From: an uncultured Arenicella sp.
GTDB lineage: Bacteria; Pseudomonadota; Gammaproteobacteria; Arenicellales; Arenicellaceae
Direction: 5' to 3'
Length of the DNA stretch: 53,378 nucleotides
Assembly (NCBI GenBank): GCA_905479805.1
Contig: CAJQNY010000058.1
Span: 1-53,378 of the forward strand
In this document: piece by piece, positions 44,816 through 53,378 of the stretch
How positions within the stretch are numbered: position 1 is the stretch's first letter
Layout: each line of letters opens with the position of its first letter
Translations under genes and position numbers: made by a program
Notes under the pieces: model-generated
The model's input: only the letters and a program-made list of their open reading frames with translations
Databases searched by the model: none
Told to the model about the DNA's origin: nothing

Positions 44816-46381
44816 TTACTCCACCAGATTACCGAGAGCTGCGAGTAGATCATCTATCTTGGTTCCGTACTTCTTCCAGCGGTTGATGGATCTTGAATAG
44901 AGAGGTTGCCTTACCTGTACTGAGCTGGCGGTGGAGACTGGAGCTTCGTTTTCATGGAAGTTCATGCAGGCTTCTTCCCAGCCTAATCCGCAGAATTCAA
45001 GTAATCGACGAGTTTGGTTTTCTTGGTCAAACACAATATCTTCGTAACGTACTTCTGTGAAGCGGTGGCCGGGTAAGTTGATTTTCCAATGTCGCATTAA
45101 ATCGTCAAACTGGCGATAAAACCAAGCCACATCATCTAAGTCAAACGTGTAGTTATAAAAGGAATGCTGGGTGGAGAATAATTGACGGAAATTGGAGAGG
45201 CAGCTATCCATTGCGCCGCGGCGCAATGCTATGATTCGCGCATTCGGCAGCGCTCGATGGATTAATCCAGCATAAAAGAAATTAAGCGGCATCTTATCCA
45301 GCATGAATTCGCTGCCTCGTGCTAACTCGCTCGATCTTGAAATATATTCGTGGCCAATTTTGCAAAAATCGATACTCTCTGCGGAACGTAGAGTGTCGGC
45401 ATCTAGAACTAAATTAGATAAGGTTCCCGATTCGTCTTTGATTAGTTCGGCAAAGATATTCAGTTCTCCTGCAGATGTTACCAGTGAATGCGACGATAGA
45501 ATTCTATCCACCAGCGTGGTGCCAGTGCGCGGTAAACCAACGATAAAGATGGGTGAGGCCATGCAAGGGTTTTGGGCACCGTAGCCAGAGGGCTGGATGA
45601 TCGCTTTCTTCGCGGCTTGGAATGTTTCATTTCCTGCGGTTCGATCGTAGCGTAGCTCAGCTCGCTTGCCTTGCTTAGCAGACAGTAGCCATTCTAGGCT
45701 TTGTTCATAGTCGCCCAAATCTTCGTAAGTTTTGGCAATAGCATGGCCAAGCTGAAGTTTTGCATCACTGTTATTTTTATTTTTCTCAAACAAACTGATC
45801 AGTGTTTGCAGGGAGTTATTCTGGGTGGTCTGTTTATTTAGATACACCAACGAAGCCCATGCGCGATAGAAGTTTGGATCTAAGTCTAGAGCAGCTGAAT
45901 AAGACATCGCAGCTAAGTCGAAATCACCGATAAACTGTGCGGATGCACCTAGGTTATAGTGCATATTGGCCTGATCATTTTGCAGTTCAATTGCTCGCTT
46001 AAACAGAGGGATGGCATCCTCGTGAAAACCGGCACGGCTGTATACTACCGCCAATGTATCATTTAAATGGGGATTGTCATCAATGATTCTGGCAGCGCGA
46101 TCGGCGGCTGCCTTAGCTTGGTTTTGCTGCCGCAGTGTGGACAAAGTTTTGGCTAGGTAGGTTGGGTAATAGGGCTCGCTCGCGTCATAGCCCTCCGCGG
46201 TAGTGAATAACTCGGCCGCTTTGTCGTGATTGTTATGCTCACTGGCGATGACGCCTAGCAAAAAATACGCGACAGAGTTCACCACATCACCTTTAATAGT
46301 CGCGATGCATTCTGCATGGACCTTTTCAAATTTTTTCTGTACGAGGGCGCGTAGGCCACTTTCTAGTGAGAGTTTTTGCAT
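44816..46381 (-). CDS. Tetratricopeptide-repeat sulfotransferase
   Basis: A 521-residue protein. Residues about 5-240 are TPR helices (for example PHLNDTLAVVYSRAGFHEDA, NMHYNLGASAQFIGDFDLA). A sulfotransferase domain follows, with the PAPS loop FIVGLPRTGTTLVDRIL (about 279-295), ISRSSELARGSEFMLDKMP, ALRRGAMDSCLSNFRQ and FTEVRYEDIV. It should move sulfate from PAPS to an unknown acceptor, possibly a peptide or glycan brought in by the TPR part. It is divergent from a TonB-dependent receptor gene, a pairing seen in several marine gammaproteobacteria. No signal peptide is present. Confidence 0.9.
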   Translation of the reverse strand: MQKLSLESGLRALVQKKFEKVHAECIATIKGDVVNSVAYFLLGVIASEHNNHDKAAELFTTAEGYDASEPYYPTYLAKTLSTLRQQNQAKAAADRAARIIDDNPHLNDTLAVVYSRAGFHEDAIPLFKRAIELQNDQANMHYNLGASAQFIGDFDLAAMSYSAALDLDPNFYRAWASLVYLNKQTTQNNSLQTLISLFEKNKNNSDAKLQLGHAIAKTYEDLGDYEQSLEWLLSAKQGKRAELRYDRTAGNETFQAAKKAIIQPSGYGAQNPCMASPIFIVGLPRTGTTLVDRILSSHSLVTSAGELNIFAELIKDESGTLSNLVLDADTLRSAESIDFCKIGHEYISRSSELARGSEFMLDKMPLNFFYAGLIHRALPNARIIALRRGAMDSCLSNFRQLFSTQHSFYNYTFDLDDVAWFYRQFDDLMRHWKINLPGHRFTEVRYEDIVFDQENQTRRLLEFCGLGWEEACMNFHENEAPVSTASSVQVRQPLYSRSINRWKKYGTKIDDLLAALGNLVE

Positions 46382-46677
46382 TGCTACCGGTTGTTTCGGC
46401 TATGCCGAGTTTAGATCGTTAATTCCAATTATAACGTGTGAATAATGTCATAGCGGGATTAGCTTGCGATCAATCAATAATCTGTCGCGTAAATTGTAGA
46501 TGGTTGGTCCTTAGTATATTGCGAACATTTGAAAATCATATTTTGCTCAGTGCACCGTAATGTGGATAATATTGTTGGATGGGGGACATATTTGATACCT
46601 GATTTTGTTGTTATGCTGTAAGTTTGATGATGTATCAAAGAACTAATTTGTCAAATATATTCATCTGGAGAGAGATT
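46382..46677. other. Intergenic region between the sulfotransferase and TonB receptor genes
   Basis: About 300 bases between two divergent genes. It must carry both promoters, but none stands out. TTTGAT and ATCAAA flank a five-base gap near 46623-46639, inside the likely leader of the receptor gene. No small gene is convincing. Confidence 0.4.
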
Positions 46678-49131
46678 ATGCCGAGTCATCAAAAATTTAG
46701 AAAAAGCCTGGTAGCCAGTTCCATTGCAGCGCTGACTGCTCCGCTAGGAATAACAAGCTATGTCGGTCTTGCTCACGCACAGGCGCTTGAAGAGATAGTT
46801 GTTACAGCAACGAGGCGATCGGAATCCATTCAAGATATTCCTCTTAATATCTCCGCAATCGGCGGGGCTCAGATTGACAAACAAGGGTTTGGTGATCTGT
46901 CAGAAATGATGGCCTTTGTGCCAGGTATTAATATTGCGGATCAAGGCGGCCGCGATGGTAACCGTATTGTTGTGCGGGGTTTGAATGCAGACCCAGTAGA
47001 AAATTCTTTTGGTCAGGAAAACGGTGGCGGCACCGTAGCGACTTACATCGGAGAAGTGCCACTTTTCGTAGATTTGCGACTAAACGATTTACAGCGTGTG
47101 GAAGTGTTGCTTGGCCCTCAAGGAACGCTTTATGGTGCAGGCACTATGGGGGGCGCGATTCGGTATATTCCGAATAAACCAAACTTTGAGGAAAGCGAGT
47201 ATGAAGTTCGTGCCGATTTATATTCTTATGGAGAGGGCGACGGGGTTAGCACTGATCTCGGGTTCACATTTAATATTCCAGTAGCCGATAATTTTGCTCT
47301 ACGTGGTTCGGTAGATACATTGGATGATGATGGTTTTATTGACTACCCCTATGTGGTTCGTCAAATTGGCGTATCAAATCCTGATCCTGACTTCTCGAAT
47401 GCACAAGACCGTGCTAACAATTTTAGCCCAGTAGAGGACGCTAACACCGAGGAGATTTTATCTGGGCGAATTGCGGCGAGATGGCAGCCAAACGATCAAG
47501 TTGATGCGACACTGACATATTACTTCCAAAACGGCGAGTATGGTGGGCGTAACACGAGTTCATTACGCAGTTCAGTTCCATCAGGTGAGTATGAGTTTGG
47601 CGCACGTGTGGTTGAACCAAATAATCGAGACAGCGAATTGATTGCTTTAGAAGTTGTCGCTGACTTAGGGTTTGCTGAATTGACCTCGGCGACTGGCATT
47701 GCTTCAGTTGAAGAGAATGGCCAGCGTGATCAAACTGACTTATTGATCTCGTTGGAATACTCTTACGAAACTTTTCCAACATTCACCGCGTTCACCTTCG
47801 AAGATGAGGAAACAAACATCTTTAACCAAGAACTTCGTTTGGTCTCAAAAAATGACGGCCCGTTAAGCTGGATTGTTGGCGCTTTTTACAACAAGAACGA
47901 ATATAACGCCTTATCGTCTGAATTTACACCAGGTTACGGTTTGTTTACTGGCTTTGGCGACCAACTGAATGACCTTGAATATTTTGAAGCTGACCGAACA
48001 GAGCTAGAAGAGAAAGCCGTATTTGGTGAAATTGCATACCAGATCACGGAAAGCTGGGACGTAACCTTAGGCGCACGTTTTTACGAATACGATTTCGATA
48101 CGGCAAACCTTACAGAGTTCCCATACTTTGCAGACCCGAGCTTTAGGCCATTTCCATTATCGGAGATCGAAGGTCAGCTGACTCTCACCCCAAACCAATC
48201 GTTTGAAGATGAGCTATTTAAGCTCAATACTTCGTATACTTTTGAAAATGGCAATTTGTTCTATGCTACGTTCAGCCAAGGCTTCAGAGTTGGGGCCTCT
48301 AATGGCGGCGAAGCTTGCCCTGATGTCTTCATGCCCGGCTCACAGGGCTTGTGTCTATTGTCGCCAGGGCAGCAGTTTGGGCCAAACGCAGGTGATATTT
48401 CTCAGGTAAACGAGCTGGAATTTTTGCCTGATACAGTTGATAACTACGAGATTGGTATTAAATCGACCATGTTGGACGGTGCTATCAACTTAAATGCTGC
48501 AATATTTATGATGGATTGGAAAGATCCCCAAGTAGCATCTGCATCGGTGAATGCTGGTACGGCAATTACAATTAACGGTGATTCCGCTGAAACTAAAGGA
48601 TTTGAACTCTCAGGTAATTGGCAGGTTAATGAACAGTTATTAGTCAGTGGTAATCTAAGCTATTCTGATGCAGAGCTATCGGCCGATGTACCGTCTTTAG
48701 TACGCTCTATCAGTACACCAGGCTTTGGAACTAAGTTTGAAGATGGACGATCCGGTGACCAATTACCAGGTTCACCTAAATCACAATTTTCACTATTTGC
48801 TGAATATGAACACTCGCTAAGCAACGGTGCGAACCTGGTCTTTAACGGGGCCTATGCTTGGCAAGATGAAGTATTATCACTTGCCGGTGGTCGCGGTGGC
48901 AGCTATACGCTACCAAGTTTCAGTAGAGCCAATATAGCGGTCGGTTATGTCACAGATAATTGGTCTTTGACTGGCTACGTGGATAATTTGTTCGATGATT
49001 TCTCAGAATCGAGCGCAGCCAATACGCCGCTTTTTAACCAAACGGTTTCAGGCGCAAATGTTCGTCGATTTAGAACAAATGTATTACCACCGAGAACAAT
49101 CGGAGTAAGGATGAAATACAGTTTTAAATAA
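46678..49131 (+). CDS. TonB-dependent receptor
   Basis: 817 residues from the ATG at 46678, which has GGAGAGAG just upstream; earlier starts in the frame are unlikely. A signal peptide ends near AHA34, and the TonB box follows (LEEIVVTATRR). The plug domain shows NRIVVRGL, VEVLLGPQGTLYGAGTMGG and AIRYIPNKP, and the barrel ends in GVRMKYSFK with a terminal aromatic residue. These outer-membrane gates take up large or scarce compounds with energy from TonB. The plug is of the common type found in receptors for glycans and for organic compounds in Sphingomonas-like and marine bacteria, so iron is not implied. The substrate is unknown. Confidence 0.95.
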   Translation: MPSHQKFRKSLVASSIAALTAPLGITSYVGLAHAQALEEIVVTATRRSESIQDIPLNISAIGGAQIDKQGFGDLSEMMAFVPGINIADQGGRDGNRIVVRGLNADPVENSFGQENGGGTVATYIGEVPLFVDLRLNDLQRVEVLLGPQGTLYGAGTMGGAIRYIPNKPNFEESEYEVRADLYSYGEGDGVSTDLGFTFNIPVADNFALRGSVDTLDDDGFIDYPYVVRQIGVSNPDPDFSNAQDRANNFSPVEDANTEEILSGRIAARWQPNDQVDATLTYYFQNGEYGGRNTSSLRSSVPSGEYEFGARVVEPNNRDSELIALEVVADLGFAELTSATGIASVEENGQRDQTDLLISLEYSYETFPTFTAFTFEDEETNIFNQELRLVSKNDGPLSWIVGAFYNKNEYNALSSEFTPGYGLFTGFGDQLNDLEYFEADRTELEEKAVFGEIAYQITESWDVTLGARFYEYDFDTANLTEFPYFADPSFRPFPLSEIEGQLTLTPNQSFEDELFKLNTSYTFENGNLFYATFSQGFRVGASNGGEACPDVFMPGSQGLCLLSPGQQFGPNAGDISQVNELEFLPDTVDNYEIGIKSTMLDGAINLNAAIFMMDWKDPQVASASVNAGTAITINGDSAETKGFELSGNWQVNEQLLVSGNLSYSDAELSADVPSLVRSISTPGFGTKFEDGRSGDQLPGSPKSQFSLFAEYEHSLSNGANLVFNGAYAWQDEVLSLAGGRGGSYTLPSFSRANIAVGYVTDNWSLTGYVDNLFDDFSESSAANTPLFNQTVSGANVRRFRTNVLPPRTIGVRMKYSFK

Positions 49132-49153
49132 GATTCCCAAATAGATGTGATTT

Positions 49154-49185
49154 AAATGGGGAGCGTGTTAGCTCCCCATTTTTTT
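49154..49185 (+). terminator. Rho-independent terminator of the TonB receptor gene
   Basis: AAATGGGGAGC and GCTCCCCATTT form an 11-base-pair stem around a six-base loop (GTGTTA), followed by four more T residues. It lies 22 bases after the receptor stop. Confidence 0.9.
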
Positions 49186-49336
49186 GATTATTGGGCATGC
49201 TAGAGTTTGCCTGATAGCACCCAATTCTATATTGATTGAATAAAGAATTTTAAAGACTCTAGGTTTCGGTCCAGCACTCGGTGGTTGCGGGATTCCAGCG
49301 TAATTAATCGGCGGCTAATTAGTGCAGCCCAAAAAA

Positions 49337-49427
49337 TGGCGGAGAGACAGGGATTCGAACCCTGGATACGCTATAAACGTATACACACTTTCCAGGCGTG
49401 CGCCTTAAACCACTCAGCCATCTCTCC
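49337..49427 (-). tRNA. tRNA-Ser (anticodon GGA)
   Basis: The minus-strand sequence folds as a class II tRNA of 91 bases. The acceptor stem GGAGAGA pairs with TCTCTCC, followed by G and an encoded CCA end. The anticodon stem is CACGC/GTGTG around CTGGAAA, with anticodon GGA at 49391-49393, which reads UCC and UCU. A long variable arm (ATACG/CGTAT) and the T loop GGTTCGAAT are present. No other tRNA is close by. Confidence 0.97.
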
Positions 49428-49480
49428 GCATATTTTCTTGCATGATCGTAACCACGGCGTGGAATCTTTCCTTGTGGTTA

Positions 49481-49509
49481 TTCTATCGACTAATACTTAA
49501 TCGATAGAA
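49481..49509. repeat. Perfect 9-bp inverted repeat between tRNA-Ser and mltF
   Basis: TTCTATCGA and TCGATAGAA are exact reverse complements 11 bases apart. The repeat is 54 bases upstream of the tRNA gene and about 150 bases before mltF. It could be an operator for a dimeric regulator, or a remnant site near the tRNA; there is no integrase nearby. Confidence 0.4.
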
Positions 49510-49615
49510 GTGTTCGCACACTAATGCTCTCACTCCAAGAGTCTCGTGTAGATTATATGTCTACTCAATTCTCCCATGCGCCGCGCAGGATAAACCAGAA
49601 AGGAGGTAGGTTCAA

Positions 49616-49657
49616 TTGCTTATTGATAGATGTTGCACTAATCGCTATTCTGGATGA
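49616..49657 (+). CDS. Possible 13-residue leader peptide ahead of mltF
   Basis: A strong ribosome site, AAAGGAGGT (49599-49607), lies eight bases before a TTG that opens a 13-codon frame (MLIDRCCTNRYSG). It ends in TGA directly before the ATG of mltF, in the same frame. mltF itself has no good ribosome site, so its translation may depend on this leader. It may also be chance. Confidence 0.35.
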   Translation: MLIDRCCTNRYSG

Positions 49658-51118
49658 ATGATCATGCAGGTGAAATTGTCCAGACTAGCTCAAACCGTTC
49701 AAGGCCTTGTTAGTTTTTGTAAGAAAAACTTTGAGCTATTGCTTATTGCTGGGCTAATATTTTTAGCGGCCGTGCAATATTATGTTCGACCACAATCACA
49801 GTCCTTATCCGAAATGAAAAACAGCGGATTCCTCCGCGTGTTGATTTCAGATGAACCTGATTCCCAGTACGTTTTCAACAAACAACACTATGGCTTTGAG
49901 TACGAGCTATTAGCTGATTATGCGCGCCAACAGAGCCTCGAGCTGCAACTCGAGGTGGTGCCGTTTGCGGAGCTTATTACGCTGCTGAACAATGGTGCAG
50001 GAGATATCGCCGTTGGCGGAATTTTGCAAAACCCCTATGTCGCGCAGGTGAGCCAACCGACCATTCCATGGTATCAAGCACAGACTACGGTCGTTTATAA
50101 GCGGGGAACCAAGCGGCCCGAAAACCTCCAAGAGCTTGGTCAGGAACCCGTGCTCGCATCCGCGCGATACTACGGTATCGAAGGCTTTAACGTAATTAAC
50201 TTGGTTGACGACTACCGTGGAGAATATGATTTATTGAATTCCGTGGCAATCGGAACTGAACGCTTTGCAATTAGCACAAATTATCGAGCAAAGAACGCTA
50301 AGCACTATCTCCCTGACTTGAATCGTGGGTTTATTCTGCCGAATACAGTTGATCTTGTTTGGGTGTTGCCCAAGCAGCATGATGCCGAGTTGATTGATTC
50401 ACTTAATGGCTTTTTAGAAGAGGCACTAAAGCAAAAATTGCCTCAGCGATTAGCAGAAAATTATTTGGCATTACCAACCAAATTGAGCACTTATGATGCC
50501 TTATCAATACACAAGAAAATCGGTAAAGTGTTACCTAAGTTCGAGTACGAGTTTCGTAAAGCGGCAAGGCGTGGAGGGGTTGATTGGCATATGTTGGCGG
50601 CCGTCGCATACCAAGAATCCAGGTGGTCAAACAGTGCACGCTCACCCACTGGTGTGCGAGGAATTATGCAGATGACCGAGGTAACGGCAAAGTATTTGGG
50701 TGTTGATGATCGTATGGATATGAATCAAAGCATTAAAGCGGCCGCAAAGTACTTAAACAGTTTGAGAGCTCGGCTTCCAGAGAAGATCAAGGAACCTGAG
50801 AGGACCTGGTTCGCCGTCGCTGCGTATAATGTCGGATATAAACATGTATTGAACGCTTACCGCAAAGCACGTGAGCTTGGCCTTGATAGAACGAAGTGGG
50901 CTACAATAAGTGATATTCTGCCGACCCTTTATGGCGAGCCCTTCGCAAAAGGTGTACAGGCAAAAAACTATGTCGAGAGAGTTCAGGTATTCACCGATAT
51001 TTTGCGTTTCTATGACTTACATCAGCGTGATGAAGAGGCGTTAACTCCTTTGCCCGAGACATTAGTGGAAACCACAACGCAACAGTCGGGCGCATTGGAA
51101 GATAGCGGTCAAGGATAA
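49658..51118 (+). CDS. mltF: Membrane-bound lytic murein transglycosylase F
   Basis: A 486-residue protein with the MltF layout. An N-terminal anchor helix (about 26-43) is followed by a periplasmic SBP_bac_3-like domain (about 55-275; SGFLRVLISDEPDS, HYGFEYELLADYA, GDIAVGGI). A transglycosylase domain follows with catalytic Glu320 (AYQESRWSNS), PTGVRGIMQMT and AYNVGYKHVL. The enzyme cleaves glycan strands of peptidoglycan, and the solute-binding-like part regulates it by sensing muropeptides. An in-frame TGA directly precedes the ATG; an alternative ATG lies two codons in. Confidence 0.96.
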   Translation: MIMQVKLSRLAQTVQGLVSFCKKNFELLLIAGLIFLAAVQYYVRPQSQSLSEMKNSGFLRVLISDEPDSQYVFNKQHYGFEYELLADYARQQSLELQLEVVPFAELITLLNNGAGDIAVGGILQNPYVAQVSQPTIPWYQAQTTVVYKRGTKRPENLQELGQEPVLASARYYGIEGFNVINLVDDYRGEYDLLNSVAIGTERFAISTNYRAKNAKHYLPDLNRGFILPNTVDLVWVLPKQHDAELIDSLNGFLEEALKQKLPQRLAENYLALPTKLSTYDALSIHKKIGKVLPKFEYEFRKAARRGGVDWHMLAAVAYQESRWSNSARSPTGVRGIMQMTEVTAKYLGVDDRMDMNQSIKAAAKYLNSLRARLPEKIKEPERTWFAVAAYNVGYKHVLNAYRKARELGLDRTKWATISDILPTLYGEPFAKGVQAKNYVERVQVFTDILRFYDLHQRDEEALTPLPETLVETTTQQSGALEDSGQG

Positions 51119-51162
51119 TCGATTAAACTATTTTGTGACTAACCAGTCGTAAGGATTACGAA

Positions 51163-51684
51163 TTAGTTTTCTTGTGAATTAGATGATCGCAAGCTGCGCC
51201 GACGTTGCCAGCGACGAAGAATGTTTGCTTTCCAGAGTGCGTTTACAATGAAGTGACTTGAAATACTAATCAAGCTTCCGAGGATTAGACAGCCAAGCCA
51301 TAGCGCAACGTAATGCCACCCCAGTACTGAAATCGAAATGTCCTCTAATGGCACAGGTTCGACTCCAATTAGCCAAGCTCCCAAAAGATAGCAGGGTGTG
51401 TAGAGTGGTATCCATGTCAAAGGATTGGAAATCCAAATTCCGGCTATAGCAAAAGGTATGTGCGCACCGATCATTGCAGCAATAAAAATGGCGGCCACCA
51501 TTTCAAATGGCATGGGTAGAAACGCACAAAAAATACCAACAGCGATTCCTTTGGAAACGCTAACGCGGTTAAATGCCCAAAGTTCAGCCTGTTTGAGTGT
51601 GTCGCCAAATATATGAATGTACCTGTATTCGTGTACATCCGTCGGAGTGGGCAAAAAACGTTTAATTCGACTAAGTAAATTCAC
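51163..51684 (-). CDS. DUF2062 domain-containing membrane protein
   Basis: A 173-residue protein starting at GTG. The DUF2062 domain (about 25-160) shows SVSKGIAVGIFCAFLPMPFE, AAIFIAAMIGAHIPFA and ISNPLTWIPLYTPCYLLGAW, with about three hydrophobic helices. The function is unknown. In Pseudomonas and related bacteria such a gene commonly stands next to comEC, as here, transcribed away from it. The last ten residues are Ser-rich. Confidence 0.9.
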   Translation of the reverse strand: MNLLSRIKRFLPTPTDVHEYRYIHIFGDTLKQAELWAFNRVSVSKGIAVGIFCAFLPMPFEMVAAIFIAAMIGAHIPFAIAGIWISNPLTWIPLYTPCYLLGAWLIGVEPVPLEDISISVLGWHYVALWLGCLILGSLISISSHFIVNALWKANILRRWQRRRSLRSSNSQEN

Positions 51685-51907
51685 TTTAATTGCAGGTGCT
51701 CGTGTTTGGATTGATGTCCTATTTTAGGCTTAGTTTTGCCATTAGTTCTTTTGATATTACAGTAAGCAATTGCATCTTGCATTGCTTGCCAATAGTATAC
51801 AGGGTATTGGGTCAAAGGATGATCCAAGCTTAATTTTTCGCAACCAAAATAGTTGGAAGTAATTGAAATAGTTGCTTGCGGGAATCAACTCTTACAAGGA
51901 TTGTACT

Positions 51908-53378
51908 ATGAGTTTCGTAAAGTTTTATACGAGCGCTGGGTGGCATGCTATTAAGCGTACCTTGGCTATTGCCATTCTTCAAAACCATTCTCTTCGACAT
52001 CTATGGGAAAAGGTCTTCGAGAGACGCTTCTTTAATGATGTCATTTGGTGGTGCTTATCTTGGGTAGTCGGGAGTAGTGTGCTTCTGTACTTTGAGCGAT
52101 TACTTCCATGCCTTCCCTTGTTGTGTATTTCAGTCGGTCTGGTGTTGATGCGAAGATACGGTTTGGCCTGCGCTCTTCTGCCTATCACATTATCGATGCT
52201 GTACTCGACCTGGGTTTTGACACAATATTGGCATATTGAGCTTCCACTAGAAGTAGAGAGCAAGAATATCGTTATTTCGGGGAATGTGATTGGGCTCCCA
52301 ATTAATCGAACTTCACGTACGCAGTTTAGTTTTCGTGTTTCGTCGGTCGATACTCTCATGTTATTGCCTGAGAATAGGGCCTCACCTCTGGTGGGTCAGG
52401 TAGTCGAGTTGTCTTGTTATCGATGCCCTTGGACGATTCTTCCTGCTGAGCATTGGAGTTTTACCGTGCGCTTAAAACGCCCTCATGGCTATGCCAGCTG
52501 GGGAGCCTTCGATTTTGAAAAGCATTTATTCCGTAAGCAGGTAGTGGCCCGTGGCTATGTGAGGCTTAAAGGTGACAATGCCTTAGTTGCACAGGGTGAT
52601 GCGCCATTCAATGAATATCGCTGGAAGATTAAGACGAGTTTGAGCGATGAGCTAGAAGCGTATCCTCTAGGGAAGTCGGTAATTTTAGCTTTGTTGATTG
52701 GTGATAAATCGGGCCTTTCCACGGAGCAAGGTCGTGTATTTCAGGTTGCAGGAATTAGCCACTTACTTGCTATCTCGGGCTTACATGTTGGGTTAGTGTT
52801 TATGTTTACGATGTTTCTATCTAAATGGCTGTTACACCCATTTGGAATGGTTTTCCATTGGGTGCCACGGCAGAGGCTGATTCTCATTCCGTGTTTGATC
52901 GCCGCATTTACCTATTCAGCATTGGCGGGATTTTCAGTTTCGACTCAACGTGCGCTGATTATGTTAACGGTCTTTGCATTGTGTCGCTTTGCCGGTAGAG
53001 AAGTTAGTTTATTCAAAGTGCTGCTCGTTGCAGCATGCTTGATTCTAATGATTGACCCGTTTTCTATATTGGATGCAGGTTTTTGGTTATCTTGTGGAGC
53101 CGTGTTTGTCATCGCCAGCGCTCACCATTTTTTGGGGAAGCTCTCACTGCTTAAGTTACAGCCCTTGCTATGGTTAGGCATGATGCCGCTAAGCGTTGGC
53201 CTGTTCGGGCAAGTGTCATTAATTTCTCCCTTGGTTAATTTGCTCATGGTGCCACTCTTTTGCCTAGTGTTGATTCCGCTGGTTCTGGCCTCACTGGCTT
53301 TATGGTATTTCGGGCTATTAAGTCTACAGGTTCCACTTATGCAGGGCTTAGCGTCCACTTTTGAAGCTATTTACTCCG
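51908..53378 (+). CDS. comEC: ComEC/Rec2-type DNA uptake channel (partial, cut by the window end)
   Basis: 490 codons are present and the frame is still open at the right edge. An AAGGA ribosome site lies seven bases before the ATG. The order is helices (about 40-90), an OB-fold-like soluble part (about 110-230; KRPHGYASWGAFDFEKHLFR), and the competence channel domain starting VILALLIGDKSGLS. Its hallmark is GISHLLAISGLHVGLVF, followed by LAGFSVSTQRALIMLTV and FWLSCGAVFV. ComEC carries single-stranded DNA through the inner membrane in natural transformation. The C-terminal beta-lactamase-like domain would lie beyond the window. It is divergent from the DUF2062 gene. Confidence 0.94.
   Translation, partial: MSFVKFYTSAGWHAIKRTLAIAILQNHSLRHLWEKVFERRFFNDVIWWCLSWVVGSSVLLYFERLLPCLPLLCISVGLVLMRRYGLACALLPITLSMLYSTWVLTQYWHIELPLEVESKNIVISGNVIGLPINRTSRTQFSFRVSSVDTLMLLPENRASPLVGQVVELSCYRCPWTILPAEHWSFTVRLKRPHGYASWGAFDFEKHLFRKQVVARGYVRLKGDNALVAQGDAPFNEYRWKIKTSLSDELEAYPLGKSVILALLIGDKSGLSTEQGRVFQVAGISHLLAISGLHVGLVFMFTMFLSKWLLHPFGMVFHWVPRQRLILIPCLIAAFTYSALAGFSVSTQRALIMLTVFALCRFAGREVSLFKVLLVAACLILMIDPFSILDAGFWLSCGAVFVIASAHHFLGKLSLLKLQPLLWLGMMPLSVGLFGQVSLISPLVNLLMVPLFCLVLIPLVLASLALWYFGLLSLQVPLMQGLASTFEAIYS

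Noticed and set aside
49285-49500. 71-codon plus-strand frame over the tRNA gene
   Set aside because: It runs across the antisense of tRNA-Ser and is a chance frame.
49337-49509. tRNA-Ser as an integration site for a mobile element
   Set aside because: No integrase, no direct repeat of the tRNA end and no foreign-looking genes next to it.

Overview
This window looks like chromosomal DNA from a marine, aerobic gammaproteobacterium. The clues are a complete Na+-translocating NADH:quinone reductase (nqrABCDEF) with its maturation genes apbE and nqrM, a sodium-dependent transporter, a CysB-type regulator, queA, darP/yjgA, a DUF2062 gene beside comEC, a TonB-dependent receptor paired with a TPR-sulfotransferase, and two membrane-bound transglycosylases. 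Base composition is moderate and even. I see no insertion sequence, prophage, CRISPR array or integrase, so this is core genome with one accessory-looking catabolic stretch. The genus cannot be fixed from the sequence alone.

Layout. 1-2625 (+): the tail of a fatty-acid oxidation alpha subunit, a membrane di-iron hydroxylase (sterol desaturase family) and queA. 2677-10850 (-): a same-strand run reading leftward, with a DUF6394-like membrane protein, a two-RCK potassium-channel-like protein, a MoxR ATPase, a DUF58 protein, a transglutaminase (TgpA-like) fused to a DUF442 phosphatase-like domain, and a MATE exporter. 11323-18728 (+): the Na+-NQR operon with apbE and nqrM. 18815-20797 (+): an unrecognised gene followed by a CysB-like regulator. 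20824-28511: an aldo/keto reductase (-), a DegP/MucD protease, and two response regulator/histidine kinase pairs around a BPSL0067-type lipoprotein (-). 28738-33050: darP, an aromatic/aspartate aminotransferase, an NSS transporter and a DAHP synthase (-). 33573-39639: an MltD-like LysM transglycosylase, GTP-dependent PEP carboxykinase, a small heat-shock protein (-) with a sigma-32-like promoter, and an RsmB-type RNA methyltransferase. 40128-44808: an Lrp/AsnC regulator (-) divergent from an NCS1 permease, a HyuA-like protein and a DUF917 protein. 44816-49131: a TPR-sulfotransferase (-) divergent from a TonB-dependent receptor. 49337-53378: tRNA-Ser(GGA) (-), mltF, a DUF2062 protein (-) and the start of comEC, which runs off the window.

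How the genes work together. The NQR operon carries structural and maturation functions in order: ApbE attaches FMN to NqrB and NqrC, and NqrM is needed for assembly. The MoxR-DUF58-TgpA trio is a widespread module, here with an extra C-terminal domain. The protease and two-component block suggests envelope sensing. The Lrp-NCS1-HyuA-DUF917 cluster looks like uptake and breakdown of a cyclic amide or pyrimidine-like compound of unknown identity. The most interesting items are the TgpA-DUF442 fusion, the 27-bp palindrome in front of the Lrp gene, the BPSL0067 lipoprotein between two signalling systems, the unrecognised cysB partner gene, and several unusual starts and leaders (MATE, DAHP synthase, mltF, apbE).
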